A stretch of DNA of 64,000 bases from the NCBI GenBank assembly GCA_033344875.1, contig JAWPMO010000001.1:1203595-1267594 (forward strand). The letters are read 5' to 3'. Positions 42,514 to 53,195 of this stretch are shown piece by piece. This DNA comes from Ilumatobacteraceae bacterium. Lineage in GTDB: Bacteria; Actinomycetota; Acidimicrobiia; Acidimicrobiales; Ilumatobacteraceae. Each line of letters starts with the position of its first letter. Position 1 is the stretch's first letter. The notes beneath the pieces were generated by a model. It was given only the letters and a program-made list of their open reading frames with translations. It did not search any database and was not told where the DNA came from. The translations under genes were made by a program, and so were the position numbers.

Positions 42514-44996
42514 CCGTGCCGGGCCGCTCCGGGCGCCCGCTCCCCGACCTTCCGGTCGTCGAGACCTTCCCGGCACTCCGTGCCGCGTTGGCCGATCGGC
42601 GACGCGGCGTGCTGGTCGCCCCGCCGGGCGCCGGCAAGACGACCCTCGTCCCGCTCGCGCTGCTCGACGAGCCCTGGCTCGCAGGACAGCGGATCCTGAT
42701 GCTCGAACCTCGCCGACTCGCCACTCGCGCCGCCGCGCGCCGGATGGCCGACCTGCTCGGCGAGTCGGTGGGCGGCACGGTCGGCTACCAGACGCGCGAC
42801 GAGCGCCATGTGGGCGCCGACACGAGGATCGAGGTCGTGACCGAGGGGATCCTGACGCGCCGCCTCCAGAACGATCCGGAGCTGCCCGGTGTCGGCCTCG
42901 TCGTGTTCGACGAGGTGCACGAGCGCAACCTGTCCACCGACCTCGGACTGGCACTCGTCACCGATGTCGCGGCGACGCTCCGGCCGGATCTCCGACTGCT
43001 CGCGATGTCGGCGACACCCGACACCACCGGCCTCGTCGAGGTGCTCGGCGAGGCACCGGTGATCGAGAGCGACGGGCGCATGCACACGGTCGACCTCGTG
43101 TGGCTGCCCCGGGGCAAGCGCGACGGGATCGATGACGCGACCGCCGCTGCGGTCCTCCAGGCGCTGCGCGAGCAGGACGGCGACGTACTGGTGTTCCTGC
43201 CCGGCATCGGCGAGATCAACCGCACCAAGACAGCGCTCGATCGTTCGGTCGGACCGGACGTCGACGTGTACCCACTGGCCGGGGCGCTGTCGCTCGGCGA
43301 TCAGGACCGAGCACTGGCCCCGTCGCCGCCGGGACGACGCCGCGTCGTCCTGTCGACCGACATCGCCGAGACGTCGCTGACGGTGGATGGTGTCCGAGTC
43401 GTCGTCGACTCGGGACTCGCCAGGGCACCTCGCTTCGACGTCAGGACGGGCATGTCGCGTCTGACGACGGTCACGACGAGCCGGGCATCGGCGGATCAGC
43501 GCGCCGGCCGAGCCGGGCGGGTCGAGCCCGGCGCCTGCTACCGACTCTGGAGCAAGATCGAGCACGGTTCTCGGGCCGCCCACCGCTCCCCCGAGATCGA
43601 CGAGGTCGACCTCTCGGGATTGGCCCTCGAACTCGCGGCGTGGGGCACGCCGAGCGACGACCTCGCGTTCATCACCCCGCCGCCCCGCAAGGCGATGCGG
43701 GCGGCCACCGAGCTCCTCGTCGGGCTCGGCGCGATCGACGACGCAGGGCGGCCGACCGACGTCGGGCGCAAGATGCTGGGCCTCCCGGTCCACCCGCGTC
43801 TCGCTCGGATGCTGGTCGCCGAGCCGTCGCCGCTCGGCTGTGCCCTGGCGGTGCTGATCGACGAGCGCGACGTCCTGCGCGGCCGACCCGACGACCTCCC
43901 CGCCGACCTGTCGCTGAGATTGCTCGTGCTCGCAGGGCGTGCCGGCCACGACCAGGCCGATCGCGGCGCGGCGCGGCGCCTCCGCGACCGTGCGGCCGAT
44001 CTGGCCCGCCGCCTCCGGATCCGCTTCGACACGGACCTGATCGATGTCGACCGGGCCGGAGCGGTGCTCCTGCACGCGTTCCCCGACCGACTCGCGGCGC
44101 GACGCCGACCCGGCCAGTTCCAGCTGCGCACCGGCTCCGGTGCCTGGCTGCCCGAGACCGACCCGCTGGCCCACGAGGCCTTCATCGTCGCGGCCGACCT
44201 CGACGGCAGGCGCGACCGCTCGCGCATCCGACTCGCCGCCGCGCTCGACGCCGACGACGTCGCCATGACGTTCGCCGACGAGATCGACGAGCGGGCGACC
44301 ATCGTGTGGGACGACGGTCGCAACGACGTCGTCGAGCGGGTCGAGCGCCGTCTCGGCTCGATGCAACTCGGAGCGACCACGCGTCGACCGGCGGCGAGCG
44401 ACGCGGTCACCGCCGTGCTGATGCAGCGGGTCCGCCAGACCGGCCTCGCGGTGCTCGGCTGGTCGAAGGCATCGGTCGACCTTCGTCGACGCGTCGAGTT
44501 CCTCCATCGCAACGTCGGCGATCCGTGGCCCGACTGGAGCGTCGACCACCTCTCGGCGACGCTCGACGAATGGCTCGCCCCGTACCTGCCGGGCGCGGTC
44601 GGGCGCAATGATCTCGAGCAAGTCGACCTCGCGATGGTGCTGCGGTCGCAGCTGCCATGGCCGGAGGGTGCCGATCTCGAACGCCTCGCGCCCCCCTCGC
44701 TCGAGCTCCCGACGGGCCGTTCGGTTCCGATCGACTACTCCGGCGACGAACCGACGGTCGCCGTCCGGGTCCAGGACATGTTCGGCACGACGGTGCATCC
44801 GACCGCCGGGGGCCGGCCGATCGTGCTGCAACTGCTGTCCCCCGCCGACCGCCCGGTCCAGATCACCAGCGACCTGCCCGGGTTCTGGGCCGGCACATGG
44901 GCCGACGTCCGCAAGGACCTCGCCGGCCGGTATCCGAAGCACCAGTGGCCCGACGACCCGGCGACCGCGACGCCCAAACGGCTCAAGGGCCGCTGA
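42510..44996 (+). CDS. hrpB: ATP-dependent helicase HrpB
   Basis: An 828-residue DEAH-box helicase of the HrpB group. Walker A is A-P-P-G-A-G-K-T-T (37-45) and the DEVH box is D134-E-V-H137. S-A-T-P is motif III. S-T-D-I-A-E-T-S-L and Q-R-A-G-R-A-G-R are the C-terminal RecA motifs. HA2 and the HrpB-specific C-terminal domain (D-Y-S-G-D-E-P-T-V-A-V-R-V-Q-D-M-F-G, then L-L-S-P-A-D-R-P-V-Q-I-T) complete it. Its cellular role is poorly known. It is coupled to the upstream thioredoxin-like gene and has the TSUP gene 1 nt behind it. Confidence 0.95.
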   Translation: MTVPGRSGRPLPDLPVVETFPALRAALADRRRGVLVAPPGAGKTTLVPLALLDEPWLAGQRILMLEPRRLATRAAARRMADLLGESVGGTVGYQTRDERHVGADTRIEVVTEGILTRRLQNDPELPGVGLVVFDEVHERNLSTDLGLALVTDVAATLRPDLRLLAMSATPDTTGLVEVLGEAPVIESDGRMHTVDLVWLPRGKRDGIDDATAAAVLQALREQDGDVLVFLPGIGEINRTKTALDRSVGPDVDVYPLAGALSLGDQDRALAPSPPGRRRVVLSTDIAETSLTVDGVRVVVDSGLARAPRFDVRTGMSRLTTVTTSRASADQRAGRAGRVEPGACYRLWSKIEHGSRAAHRSPEIDEVDLSGLALELAAWGTPSDDLAFITPPPRKAMRAATELLVGLGAIDDAGRPTDVGRKMLGLPVHPRLARMLVAEPSPLGCALAVLIDERDVLRGRPDDLPADLSLRLLVLAGRAGHDQADRGAARRLRDRAADLARRLRIRFDTDLIDVDRAGAVLLHAFPDRLAARRRPGQFQLRTGSGAWLPETDPLAHEAFIVAADLDGRRDRSRIRLAAALDADDVAMTFADEIDERATIVWDDGRNDVVERVERRLGSMQLGATTRRPAASDAVTAVLMQRVRQTGLAVLGWSKASVDLRRRVEFLHRNVGDPWPDWSVDHLSATLDEWLAPYLPGAVGRNDLEQVDLAMVLRSQLPWPEGADLERLAPPSLELPTGRSVPIDYSGDEPTVAVRVQDMFGTTVHPTAGGRPIVLQLLSPADRPVQITSDLPGFWAGTWADVRKDLAGRYPKHQWPDDPATATPKRLKGR

Positions 44997-44997
44997 C

Positions 44998-45735
44998 GTG
45001 CTCGCAGCCGAGTTCGTCGGACTGTCACCCTGGATGATCGCGATCGCCGTCGCCGTCGTGATCATCGGCTCGGGCACCCAGGCATCGATCGGCATCGGAC
45101 TCGGGCTGCTCGCAGCACCGATCCTCACGCTGATCGATCCGGGCTTCATCCCCGGAGCGATCTCGGTCTGTGTCCTGCCCCTGTCGGTCGGGATGACGCT
45201 CCGCGAACGCGACCACGTCGACCGGTCGATCCTGCGCGCCGTGGTCGGTCGGTTCATCGGTGTGATCGTCGGCGCGGTCGTGCTGTCGCAGGCGGGGCAC
45301 GGACTCATCGCCATCGTGGTGGCGGTGAGCGTGCTGCTCGCGGTGATCGGTTCGGCGTCCGGCCTCCGATTCGCGCCGACGCAGCGCAACCTGCTGATCG
45401 CCGGGACCGCCTCGGGATTCTCCGGCACCGTCGCCGCGATCGGCGGGCCGCCGATGGCGCTCACCTACCAGAACGCCGACCCGCGTACGCTGCGCGCCAG
45501 CCTCGCCACGTTCAACACCATCGGCGCGACGTTCACCATCCCGAGTCTCGTGATCGCCGGAGTGCTCGGCGTTCGGGAGCTGCAGCTGGCCCTCCTGCTC
45601 CTGCCAGGTGTGTTCGTCGGTCTGTGGCTCGGCCGGGTCGGCATCGCCCGACTTCCGCCGGAACGCGTGCGGTCGTTCGTGCTGCTCGCGTGTGCGTCGT
45701 CGGCCGTCGCCCTGCTCGCCAACGAACTCCTGTGA
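44998..45735 (+). CDS. TSUP/TauE-SafE-family permease
   Basis: A 245-residue membrane protein with about seven to eight helices in two related halves. G-T-Q-A-S-I-G-I-G-L-G-L-L-A-A-P lies in the first, and G-F-S-G-T-V-A-A-I-G-G-P-P-M-A-L in the second. The family moves organosulfonates, sulfite or related anions, and the substrate cannot be told here. It starts at GTG 44998, 1 nt after the hrpB stop. Confidence 0.87.
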   Translation: MLAAEFVGLSPWMIAIAVAVVIIGSGTQASIGIGLGLLAAPILTLIDPGFIPGAISVCVLPLSVGMTLRERDHVDRSILRAVVGRFIGVIVGAVVLSQAGHGLIAIVVAVSVLLAVIGSASGLRFAPTQRNLLIAGTASGFSGTVAAIGGPPMALTYQNADPRTLRASLATFNTIGATFTIPSLVIAGVLGVRELQLALLLLPGVFVGLWLGRVGIARLPPERVRSFVLLACASSAVALLANELL

Positions 45736-45787
45736 CATCGCGAGTTGTGCCTGGAGGATCGCCTGGGTGCGACCGTCTGCCTGCTCG

Positions 45788-45793
45788 TAGGGT
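45788..45793 (+). promoter_or_regulatory. -10 element TAGGGT of the fumarase gene
   Basis: TAGGGT, 6 nt (gatgac), then ATG 45800. Confidence 0.55.
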
Positions 45794-45799
45794 GATGAC

Positions 45800-47467
<1,668 letters not shown>

Positions 47468-47546
47468 AGGTCGCGTCCGACGATCTCCGCCGGGGCGATC
47501 GCTGCGGCTCCAGGCGAAGTTCTCCACGCCCCGGGATCCGTGTGGT

Positions 47547-48341
47547 TCAGCGGCGGGCCGGTTTCCAGTAGCCGCGCACGGTCGCCCGCTTGCGTTCGAC
47601 ACCGAGCGTGTCGAAGAGGTGGGTGCGGATCGCGTGCATCGCCGACGCCTCGCCGGCGGCCCACACGTGGGTACCGTCCGGCACCTCCTCGAGTGAACGC
47701 ACGACGTCGACGAGTCGAGCCCCCGGTGTGACGTCGGGCTCGGTGACGTGCCACTCGATCGAGTCACCGTCTCGGAGATCGACATCGATCACGGCGTCGC
47801 CGCGGACGATCTCCACGTGGATCGTCGAGGTCAGCGATGCGGGTGCCATCGAGGCGAGTTGCACCGCAGCGGGCAGCGCCGTCTCGTCGGCCAGCACGAT
47901 CAGGTGCCGCGCTCGGTCGGGGTACGAATAGCCGGTTCCCGGGCCCGAGATCGCGGCGAGCGCGCCGGGCTCCACGTGCTCGGCCCACTCGGAGACCGCT
48001 CCACCCGGGTGGCGGACGATCTCGAGGTCGAGCGTGCCGTCGACGTTGTCGACTCGCAGTGGCGTGAACGTACGCAGCACCGGACGGGTTCCGTCGCGAA
48101 GCAGGAACTCGTTGCCGTCCCACTCCGGGATGACGAGCTCGTCGATCCCAGGGGTCGGCACGAGCAGTCGGACGCTCGCGGCCGGCTCGTCGACCTTCAG
48201 TTCACGCACCCCGTCCCCGGCCAGTGTGAGGCGAAGCAGGCGAGGTGACAGTTCGACCCGCTCGACCACGACGACCGGTCGGAGCGGTGGCGGCTCGCGC
48301 CGGAGCCGCGTGAGGCGAGCGAGTCGGTCGTCATCGGCCAT
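47547..48341 (-). CDS. Siderophore-interacting protein (NADPH-dependent ferric-siderophore reductase, ViuB/SIP type)
   Basis: A 264-residue FAD-binding SIP. The flavin motif is R-T-F-T-P-L-R. H-P-G-G-A-V-S-E-W-A, G-P-G-T-G-Y and A-D-E-T-A-L-P-A mark the reductase core. The C-terminus has W-A-A-G-E-A-S-A-M-H-A-I-R-T-H-L and R-G-Y-W-K, the family hallmark. It releases iron by reducing ferric siderophores. It stands alone, with no siderophore synthesis or uptake genes around it. It is convergent with fumarase. Confidence 0.93.
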   Translation of the reverse strand: MADDDRLARLTRLRREPPPLRPVVVVERVELSPRLLRLTLAGDGVRELKVDEPAASVRLLVPTPGIDELVIPEWDGNEFLLRDGTRPVLRTFTPLRVDNVDGTLDLEIVRHPGGAVSEWAEHVEPGALAAISGPGTGYSYPDRARHLIVLADETALPAAVQLASMAPASLTSTIHVEIVRGDAVIDVDLRDGDSIEWHVTEPDVTPGARLVDVVRSLEEVPDGTHVWAAGEASAMHAIRTHLFDTLGVERKRATVRGYWKPARR

Positions 48342-48498
48342 GACCCAGTCCTACCGGACACATCGATCGCTCCCTCGGCGGTGGCCGATGCCGACGGTGC
48401 GGGTTCCTCCGCAAGGTCGGTCATCGCTCGGACAGATGCCCGCACAAAGACGATCGGCAATATCGCTGACCAGGGGCGTTGCCCGCTAGATCGAACGT

Positions 48499-49995
48499 AT
48501 GTACGATTACTGGATGACGATGACCGACGCGCAGCTCGATGCCGAGGAGGCCGAGATCGCCGAAGTCGCCGGCATCTTGAACCTCGCGAACGCACGGCTC
48601 GTCGCGGTCACCGAGCGGGTGCTGAACGACGATTCGTGGGTGGGTACGGGCGTGCACTCCCCGACCCAATGGCTCGCTTATCGAGCCGGGGTCTCACCCG
48701 AGCGGGCCAAGGCGATCGTGCAGGTCGCAGCGCGGCGGGCCTCGTTCCCCGAAGTGATCTCGTCGTTCGAGGCGGGCGAGCTGTCACTCGAGCAGGTGGT
48801 CGAGCTCGTGAAGGCACCCGAGTGGGCCGACCACCTGATCCTCGACTGGGGCCGCGTCGCCACGGTCGCCCGACTCCGCAAGACGATCAGGCGCGAATGG
48901 TTCACCGAGGCACCGGGGCACGACGCGTCGAGCCGGACCGAACCGGACGAACGAGATCGGATGTCCACGTCGGTCACCGACGAGCACCGGTGGCGGATCT
49001 CCGGCGAACTCGACCTGGGCCGCGGGTCGCTTGTCGACGCCGCACTGATCGAGGCGCGCGAGACACTGTTCGCTCGAGGCCAGACGACGATCTCCACCGC
49101 CGACTGCCTCGTCGAGGTGTGCGAGCGCTTCCTCGACGGCATCGAGTCGCCGACGCGACGCGAGCGATCGAAGACGTGGCTACACATCGACGTGAGCGAC
49201 GGCACCGCGTCCGACACGGCCGGCTGGCGCCTGCCCGACGCCGTCCGTGATCGGCTGTGCTGTGACGGCATCGTCCAGCCGGTGTGGGAGCGTGACGGGC
49301 TCCCGTTCTCGGTCGGCCGTTCGCGGCGCATCGTGCCCGAACGTACCCGACGAATCGTCGAGCGCCGCGACCGTGGTTGTCGAGTGACCGGTTGCACCAA
49401 CGATCGGTTCCTCGAAGTGCATCACATCATCCACTGGCTCGAGGGTGGCCCCACGTCGACGTGGAACCTGGTCTCGCTCTGCGGCTTCCATCACCGGTTG
49501 CATCACGCCCACCGCCTCGGTATCACCGGCAATGCCGACGAGACCGACGGCATGGTCTTCACCGACGTGCGGGGACAGCCCGTTGGAGGGTTCCGGGCGG
49601 GCCAGTCCACCGACGGTCGAGCTACCGGCTCCCGCCCAGCGGTACGAGCCTCCACTGATGGGTCGCGTCGACTACGACTGGGTCGGCCTCGGCTGGGTCC
49701 ACCCCGACGAGCAACAACGTCGCCGAAACCTCAACAAACGGTCCTGACCGCCCCGCGCCACGTGGAGGTTCGCGTCGGACGATCGACGGGATCAATCTCA
49801 ACGGATGAACGGTTGACCGGCGGGCCGAGGAGTTCGCGTCCCACGGGAAGCTCAGCTAGGCCCTGTCGTACGCGCGACTGGCAGACCAAGCTCGAAGGGC
49901 CGCGGCAACCAGTAGCAGCGACAGGACAATCGGCGATGGCGCCCAATCCTTCGCCGCCCGAAGGAACAGCAGCGCCGTTAGTCCACCAAGCGTGA
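48499..49995 (+). CDS. DUF222 / HNH endonuclease-like protein, probably frameshifted near its 3' end
   Basis: The intact frame gives 498 residues. DUF222 occupies about 10-220, followed by an HNH nuclease-like domain around G-C-R-V-T-G-C, E-V-H-H-I-I-H-W, N-L-V-S-L-C-G-F-H-H-R. After about 49570 this frame turns into low-complexity Arg/Ser/Thr-rich text. The +1 frame instead carries a natural-looking tail (R-Y-E-P-P-L-M-G-R-V-D-Y-D-W-V-G-L-G-W-V-H-P-D-E) ending at 49747. A one-base shift near 49570-49600 is therefore likely, and the original product probably ended at 49747. Such genes are often multicopy in actinobacteria. Confidence 0.8.
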   Translation: MYDYWMTMTDAQLDAEEAEIAEVAGILNLANARLVAVTERVLNDDSWVGTGVHSPTQWLAYRAGVSPERAKAIVQVAARRASFPEVISSFEAGELSLEQVVELVKAPEWADHLILDWGRVATVARLRKTIRREWFTEAPGHDASSRTEPDERDRMSTSVTDEHRWRISGELDLGRGSLVDAALIEARETLFARGQTTISTADCLVEVCERFLDGIESPTRRERSKTWLHIDVSDGTASDTAGWRLPDAVRDRLCCDGIVQPVWERDGLPFSVGRSRRIVPERTRRIVERRDRGCRVTGCTNDRFLEVHHIIHWLEGGPTSTWNLVSLCGFHHRLHHAHRLGITGNADETDGMVFTDVRGQPVGGFRAGQSTDGRATGSRPAVRASTDGSRRLRLGRPRLGPPRRATTSPKPQQTVLTAPRHVEVRVGRSTGSISTDERLTGGPRSSRPTGSSARPCRTRDWQTKLEGPRQPVAATGQSAMAPNPSPPEGTAAPLVHQA

Positions 49996-50041
49996 TTGGC
50001 AGAGTGTCGATCAGGATGAATCGGAACCTTCCGCGATGCAC
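49856..50041 (-). CDS. Possible small membrane protein
   Basis: A 61-residue frame from GTG 50041 with two hydrophobic stretches (I-D-T-L-P-I-T-L-G-G-L-T-A-L-L-F-L and I-V-L-S-L-L-L-V-A-A-A-L) separated by R-A-A-K-D-W, a plausible two-helix hairpin. No ribosome-binding site is evident. It lies in the 449-bp gap between the likely end of the DUF222 gene and the ABC-F gene. I see no other feature in that gap. Confidence 0.4.
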   Translation of the reverse strand: MHRGRFRFILIDTLPITLGGLTALLFLRAAKDWAPSPIVLSLLLVAAALRAWSASRAYDRA

Positions 50042-50196
50042 GAAGATGACCGTACCGGACGGCTCGACGACACGTATCAGGAACCGTGCCCACGTCCAGG
50101 TGCGGGTCCTGCAGCACGCAGCCGCTGGTCATTCCTTCCTGCCTTCGGTCACCGCCGGCACTTCGAGACGGAGGACCGACGTGAGCCGGTACTTCG

Positions 50197-51813
50197 TCAG
50201 GCGAGGCTGACGAGTTCGAGCCAGTCGTCGCTGAAGTAGTCGACGTCGCCGTCGGGCAACAGGAGCACCTTGGTGGGGGCCAGCTCCCTCACGAAGTCGG
50301 TGTCGTGGCTCACGAAGATGATCGAGCCCGGCCAGCCCTTCAAGGCGTCGGCGACCGACTGGCGTGAGGGCGGATCGAGGTTGTTGGTCGGCTCGTCGAG
50401 CAGCAGCAGGTTGTTCCGGCCGACCATCAGCATCGCCAGCGCGAGCTTCGTCTTCTCCCCGCCGGACAGCGAGCCGGCCTCCTGGAACACCTTGCCGCCC
50501 GACAGACCGAACATGCCGAGCAGCCCACGGAGTTCGGTCTCGGTCAGGTTCACGCTGGGCGGCACGTCGGCGCGAATGTTGTCGAGCAACGTGCGGTTGC
50601 CGTCGAGGTTGTCGTGCTCCTGCGCGTAGTAGCCCGCCTCGACCTGGTAGCCGAAGTCGAAGAACCCGAGATCGGCCTTGGTCTCACCGGCGAGAATGCG
50701 CAGCAGCGACGTCTTCCCGGCGCCATTGAGGCCGAGCACGAGCAAGCGCTCACCCCGGCCGAGATCGAAGCCGACGTCCTCGAACACCGATGGGCCGCCG
50801 TACCCCTTGCACAGACCCGACGCCTCGATCACCGTCTGACCACACGGAGGCGGGTCGGGAAACTTCACCGTGATCTGCTTGCTCGACTTCGGCGCATCGA
50901 CCTTGTCGGCTTCGAGTCGGGCGATCCGCTTCTCGACGCTGTGGGCCATCGCCGCCTTCGTGGCCTTTGCGCCGAACCGGTCGACGACGGTCTGCAACCG
51001 ATCGATCTCCTTGGCCTGGCGGGCCGCCTGCTTCGTGAGCCGCTGCTCGTCGTCTGCACGTTGGGTCACGTACTGCGAGTAGGTCCCTCGATACTCGACG
51101 ATCGAACCGATCGCCGACTCGGTCGGACGATCGAGGTGGAGCACGCGAGTGATCGCCTCGTCGAGCAGCTCGAGGTCGTGGCTGATCACGACGAGCGCAC
51201 CCTTGTACTGACGGAGAAATCCCATCAGCCACTCCTTGGCGTCGACGTCGAGGTGGTTCGTCGGCTCGTCGAGACAGAGCACGTCGCTGCCGGCGAACAG
51301 GATGCGCGCCAGCTCGACGCGTCGACGCTCACCACCCGACAACACACCGATGGCGGACTCGATCCGATCCTCGCCGATCCCGAGACCGGCGGCGAGTGCT
51401 CGCGCCTCGCTCTCGGCCGAGTAGCCGCCGTTGACCCGGAACTGCTCCTCGGCGTTGACGTAGCGGGTCACGTTGCGTTCGTCGGGCGACTCCTCCATCG
51501 CGATCCGGAGCTTCTCGATCCGCACGAGCTCGTCGTCGATGCCACGACCCGACAGCACGTGCTGGATCGCCGTACGCGATTCGGCCGAGCCTTCGATCTT
51601 CGGATCCTGCGGGAGGTAGCCGAAACCGCCCTTGCGGACGACCTTGCCGGCGGCCGGTTCGTTCGCTCCACCGAGCACCTTGAACAGCGAGGTCTTCCCG
51701 GCGCCGTTGCGACCGACGATGCCCACCTTGTCGCGGGGCATGACGGTGAAACTGGCGTCGTCGACGACGAGTCGACCACCCACTTCCACCGAGAGTGCCT
51801 GCGCTTGGAGCAT
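50197..51813 (-). CDS. ABC-F family ATPase (ribosome-associated)
   Basis: A 538-residue protein with two ABC domains and no membrane part. Walker A sequences are G-R-N-G-A-G-K-T-S and G-L-N-G-A-G-K-T-S. Signatures are L-S-G-G-E-R-R-R and L-S-G-G-E-K-T-K, and Walker B regions are D-E-P-T-N-H-L-D and D-E-P-T-N-N-L-D. A charged helical linker (P-site tRNA interaction motif region) lies between them at about 245-310. Members bind the ribosomal E site. It could be a translation factor of the EttA/Uup kind or give antibiotic protection; the linker alone does not decide. Confidence 0.92.
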   Translation of the reverse strand: MLQAQALSVEVGGRLVVDDASFTVMPRDKVGIVGRNGAGKTSLFKVLGGANEPAAGKVVRKGGFGYLPQDPKIEGSAESRTAIQHVLSGRGIDDELVRIEKLRIAMEESPDERNVTRYVNAEEQFRVNGGYSAESEARALAAGLGIGEDRIESAIGVLSGGERRRVELARILFAGSDVLCLDEPTNHLDVDAKEWLMGFLRQYKGALVVISHDLELLDEAITRVLHLDRPTESAIGSIVEYRGTYSQYVTQRADDEQRLTKQAARQAKEIDRLQTVVDRFGAKATKAAMAHSVEKRIARLEADKVDAPKSSKQITVKFPDPPPCGQTVIEASGLCKGYGGPSVFEDVGFDLGRGERLLVLGLNGAGKTSLLRILAGETKADLGFFDFGYQVEAGYYAQEHDNLDGNRTLLDNIRADVPPSVNLTETELRGLLGMFGLSGGKVFQEAGSLSGGEKTKLALAMLMVGRNNLLLLDEPTNNLDPPSRQSVADALKGWPGSIIFVSHDTDFVRELAPTKVLLLPDGDVDYFSDDWLELVSLA

Positions 51814-51819
51814 CGGACC

Positions 51820-51829
51820 AGGCTACGGT
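51820..51829. promoter_or_regulatory. Shared divergent -10 element AGGCTACGGT
   Basis: TAGCCT on the minus strand (6 nt before the ABC-F ATG 51813) and TACGGT on the plus strand (8 nt before ATG 51838) share the central TA. The start codons are 24 bp apart. Confidence 0.55.
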
Positions 51830-51837
51830 CGCGATCG

Positions 51838-52266
51838 ATGACGGCCACGGTGACTTCCGCCGGACGGGGCAGATCGGCATCGCTCGCGGCCCCGCTCGCA
51901 TGCGGCTGCTGCCTCCTCGCCGGGGCGGGGTACGTCGCGGCGAACGACCCGTCCGAGGGCGGTGTGTTCCTGCCGTGCCCGTTCCGCACGCTGACCGGGT
52001 GGTGGTGCCCGGGTTGTGGGCTGACCCGCGCCACCCACCATCTGCTCCGCGGCGACATCGTGCAGGCGTTGCGCTTCCACCTGTTCGTGGTGGTCGTGCT
52101 GGCCGCGATCGTGGCGGCCTGGGCGGTCTGGCTGGTCGCCTCCACCGGACGATCGGTCGGACGCGCGATGTCGCCACCGGCGTGGATCCCGGTGGCGTTC
52201 GTCCTCACACTCGTGGCGTTCGCCGTCGTCAGGAACCTGCCGGGCATCCCCGGCCTCCGCGGTTGA
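51838..52266 (+). CDS. DUF2752 membrane protein
   Basis: A 142-residue protein with three to four hydrophobic helices. The DUF2752 signature is C-P-F-R-T-L-T-G-W-W-C-P-G-C-G-L-T-R-A followed by H-H-L-L-R-G-D, with the conserved C-P-x-C pair facing the membrane edge. The function of the family is unknown. A further C-G-C-C near residue 23 is unusual. The gene is divergent from ABC-F. Confidence 0.85.
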   Translation: MTATVTSAGRGRSASLAAPLACGCCLLAGAGYVAANDPSEGGVFLPCPFRTLTGWWCPGCGLTRATHHLLRGDIVQALRFHLFVVVVLAAIVAAWAVWLVASTGRSVGRAMSPPAWIPVAFVLTLVAFAVVRNLPGIPGLRG

Positions 52267-52284
52267 CCGCGCCCGAACGTGGCG

Positions 52285-53145
52285 CTAGAGGACGATCGCC
52301 GAGTCGTCCACGAACACCGGCGGGACACACCCGGCGGCCTCGGTCGTCGGCGGCTCACCCAGCGCCGCGGCGGTGAACAGCGCCAGCCGGCGGCGCCCCT
52401 CCTCCGAGAGGCCGGATGGCGAGTCGGCCAGGATGACCTCGGCTTCGTCGGCGGCGATCTGCGCCCAGTCGAGGATCACCAGGTTGGGGTGGAAGCGCGG
52501 CAGGTCACGGATCACCTCGTTGAGGTCGGTCTGGAACGTGTCGTCCTCGACCAGCGTGTAGAGCAGGACCGGCCGCGGATCGAGCTCGGCGATCAAGGTC
52601 TCGAGTTCCGACCGGAATGCTGCGACGTCACCGTCGAAGTGGTTGCCCAGCATCACGGCGGCGGCATCCCACTCCGGTTCGTCAGGCACGATCCGGGCGT
52701 CGACGACCTCACGACCGAACTCGACGAATCGGCCGGGCTCGGCAGCGATCTCCGCCTGCCATCCGAACGCCTCGAGCACCGCACACATCTCGCCGTCGAA
52801 CCGTGGGGCGGTCGAAGCGATCACCGTGTCGCCGATCACCAGCAGCCGGTTGCCGAACACCTCGCCGCCGATCGGGCCGGTGATCGGATCACGCGGCGGC
52901 TCGGTCGTGGGCGCCGAGGTCGCGGCCGCGACGGTCGAGGGGGGCGGCGGGATCGTGACCGGGGACGTCAGCGGCTCGGGGAACGCGCCGAGCGCGACCG
53001 TCTCGGGGACGCCGTTCACCGGCACCAACGCGGCGGGGTCGTCGTCGGCGCAGCCCGCCACCAGCAGGAGCGCCGGAACGACGAACGACGCGAGCATCGC
53101 TCGCGTCGTTCTGTCTCGTGTGTCCGCCCTGAACATCAAGGCCAT
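52285..53145 (-). CDS. Lipoprotein with an SGNH-like domain
   Basis: A 286-residue predicted lipoprotein. The signal peptide ends in L-L-L-V-A-G-C with lipid-anchor C32. A Pro/Thr-rich linker (V-T-I-P-P-P-P-S-T-V) follows, then a domain with L-L-V-I-G-D-T-V near residue 104 that resembles the G-D-S block of SGNH hydrolases but with Thr in place of the nucleophile Ser. P-N-L-V-I-L-D-W-A-Q-I-A-A follows in the C-terminal half. Catalysis is uncertain. It acts outside the membrane. Confidence 0.7.
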   Translation of the reverse strand: MALMFRADTRDRTTRAMLASFVVPALLLVAGCADDDPAALVPVNGVPETVALGAFPEPLTSPVTIPPPPSTVAAATSAPTTEPPRDPITGPIGGEVFGNRLLVIGDTVIASTAPRFDGEMCAVLEAFGWQAEIAAEPGRFVEFGREVVDARIVPDEPEWDAAAVMLGNHFDGDVAAFRSELETLIAELDPRPVLLYTLVEDDTFQTDLNEVIRDLPRFHPNLVILDWAQIAADEAEVILADSPSGLSEEGRRRLALFTAAALGEPPTTEAAGCVPPVFVDDSAIVL

Positions 53146-53195
53146 TGAAGCGGATTCGGCGACGACGCACGCACGTCGCCGCCGAATCTCTTCGA

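Noticed and set aside
41154-45464. A 1436-codon open frame on the minus strand across hrpB
   Set aside because: Only its last 267 codons (from GTG 41957) look like protein. The rest is antisense to hrpB and the TSUP gene.
49560-49747. Selenocysteine or other recoding in the DUF222/HNH gene
   Set aside because: The break is a change of frame, not a stop codon. There is no TGA at the junction and no Cys/Sec motif.
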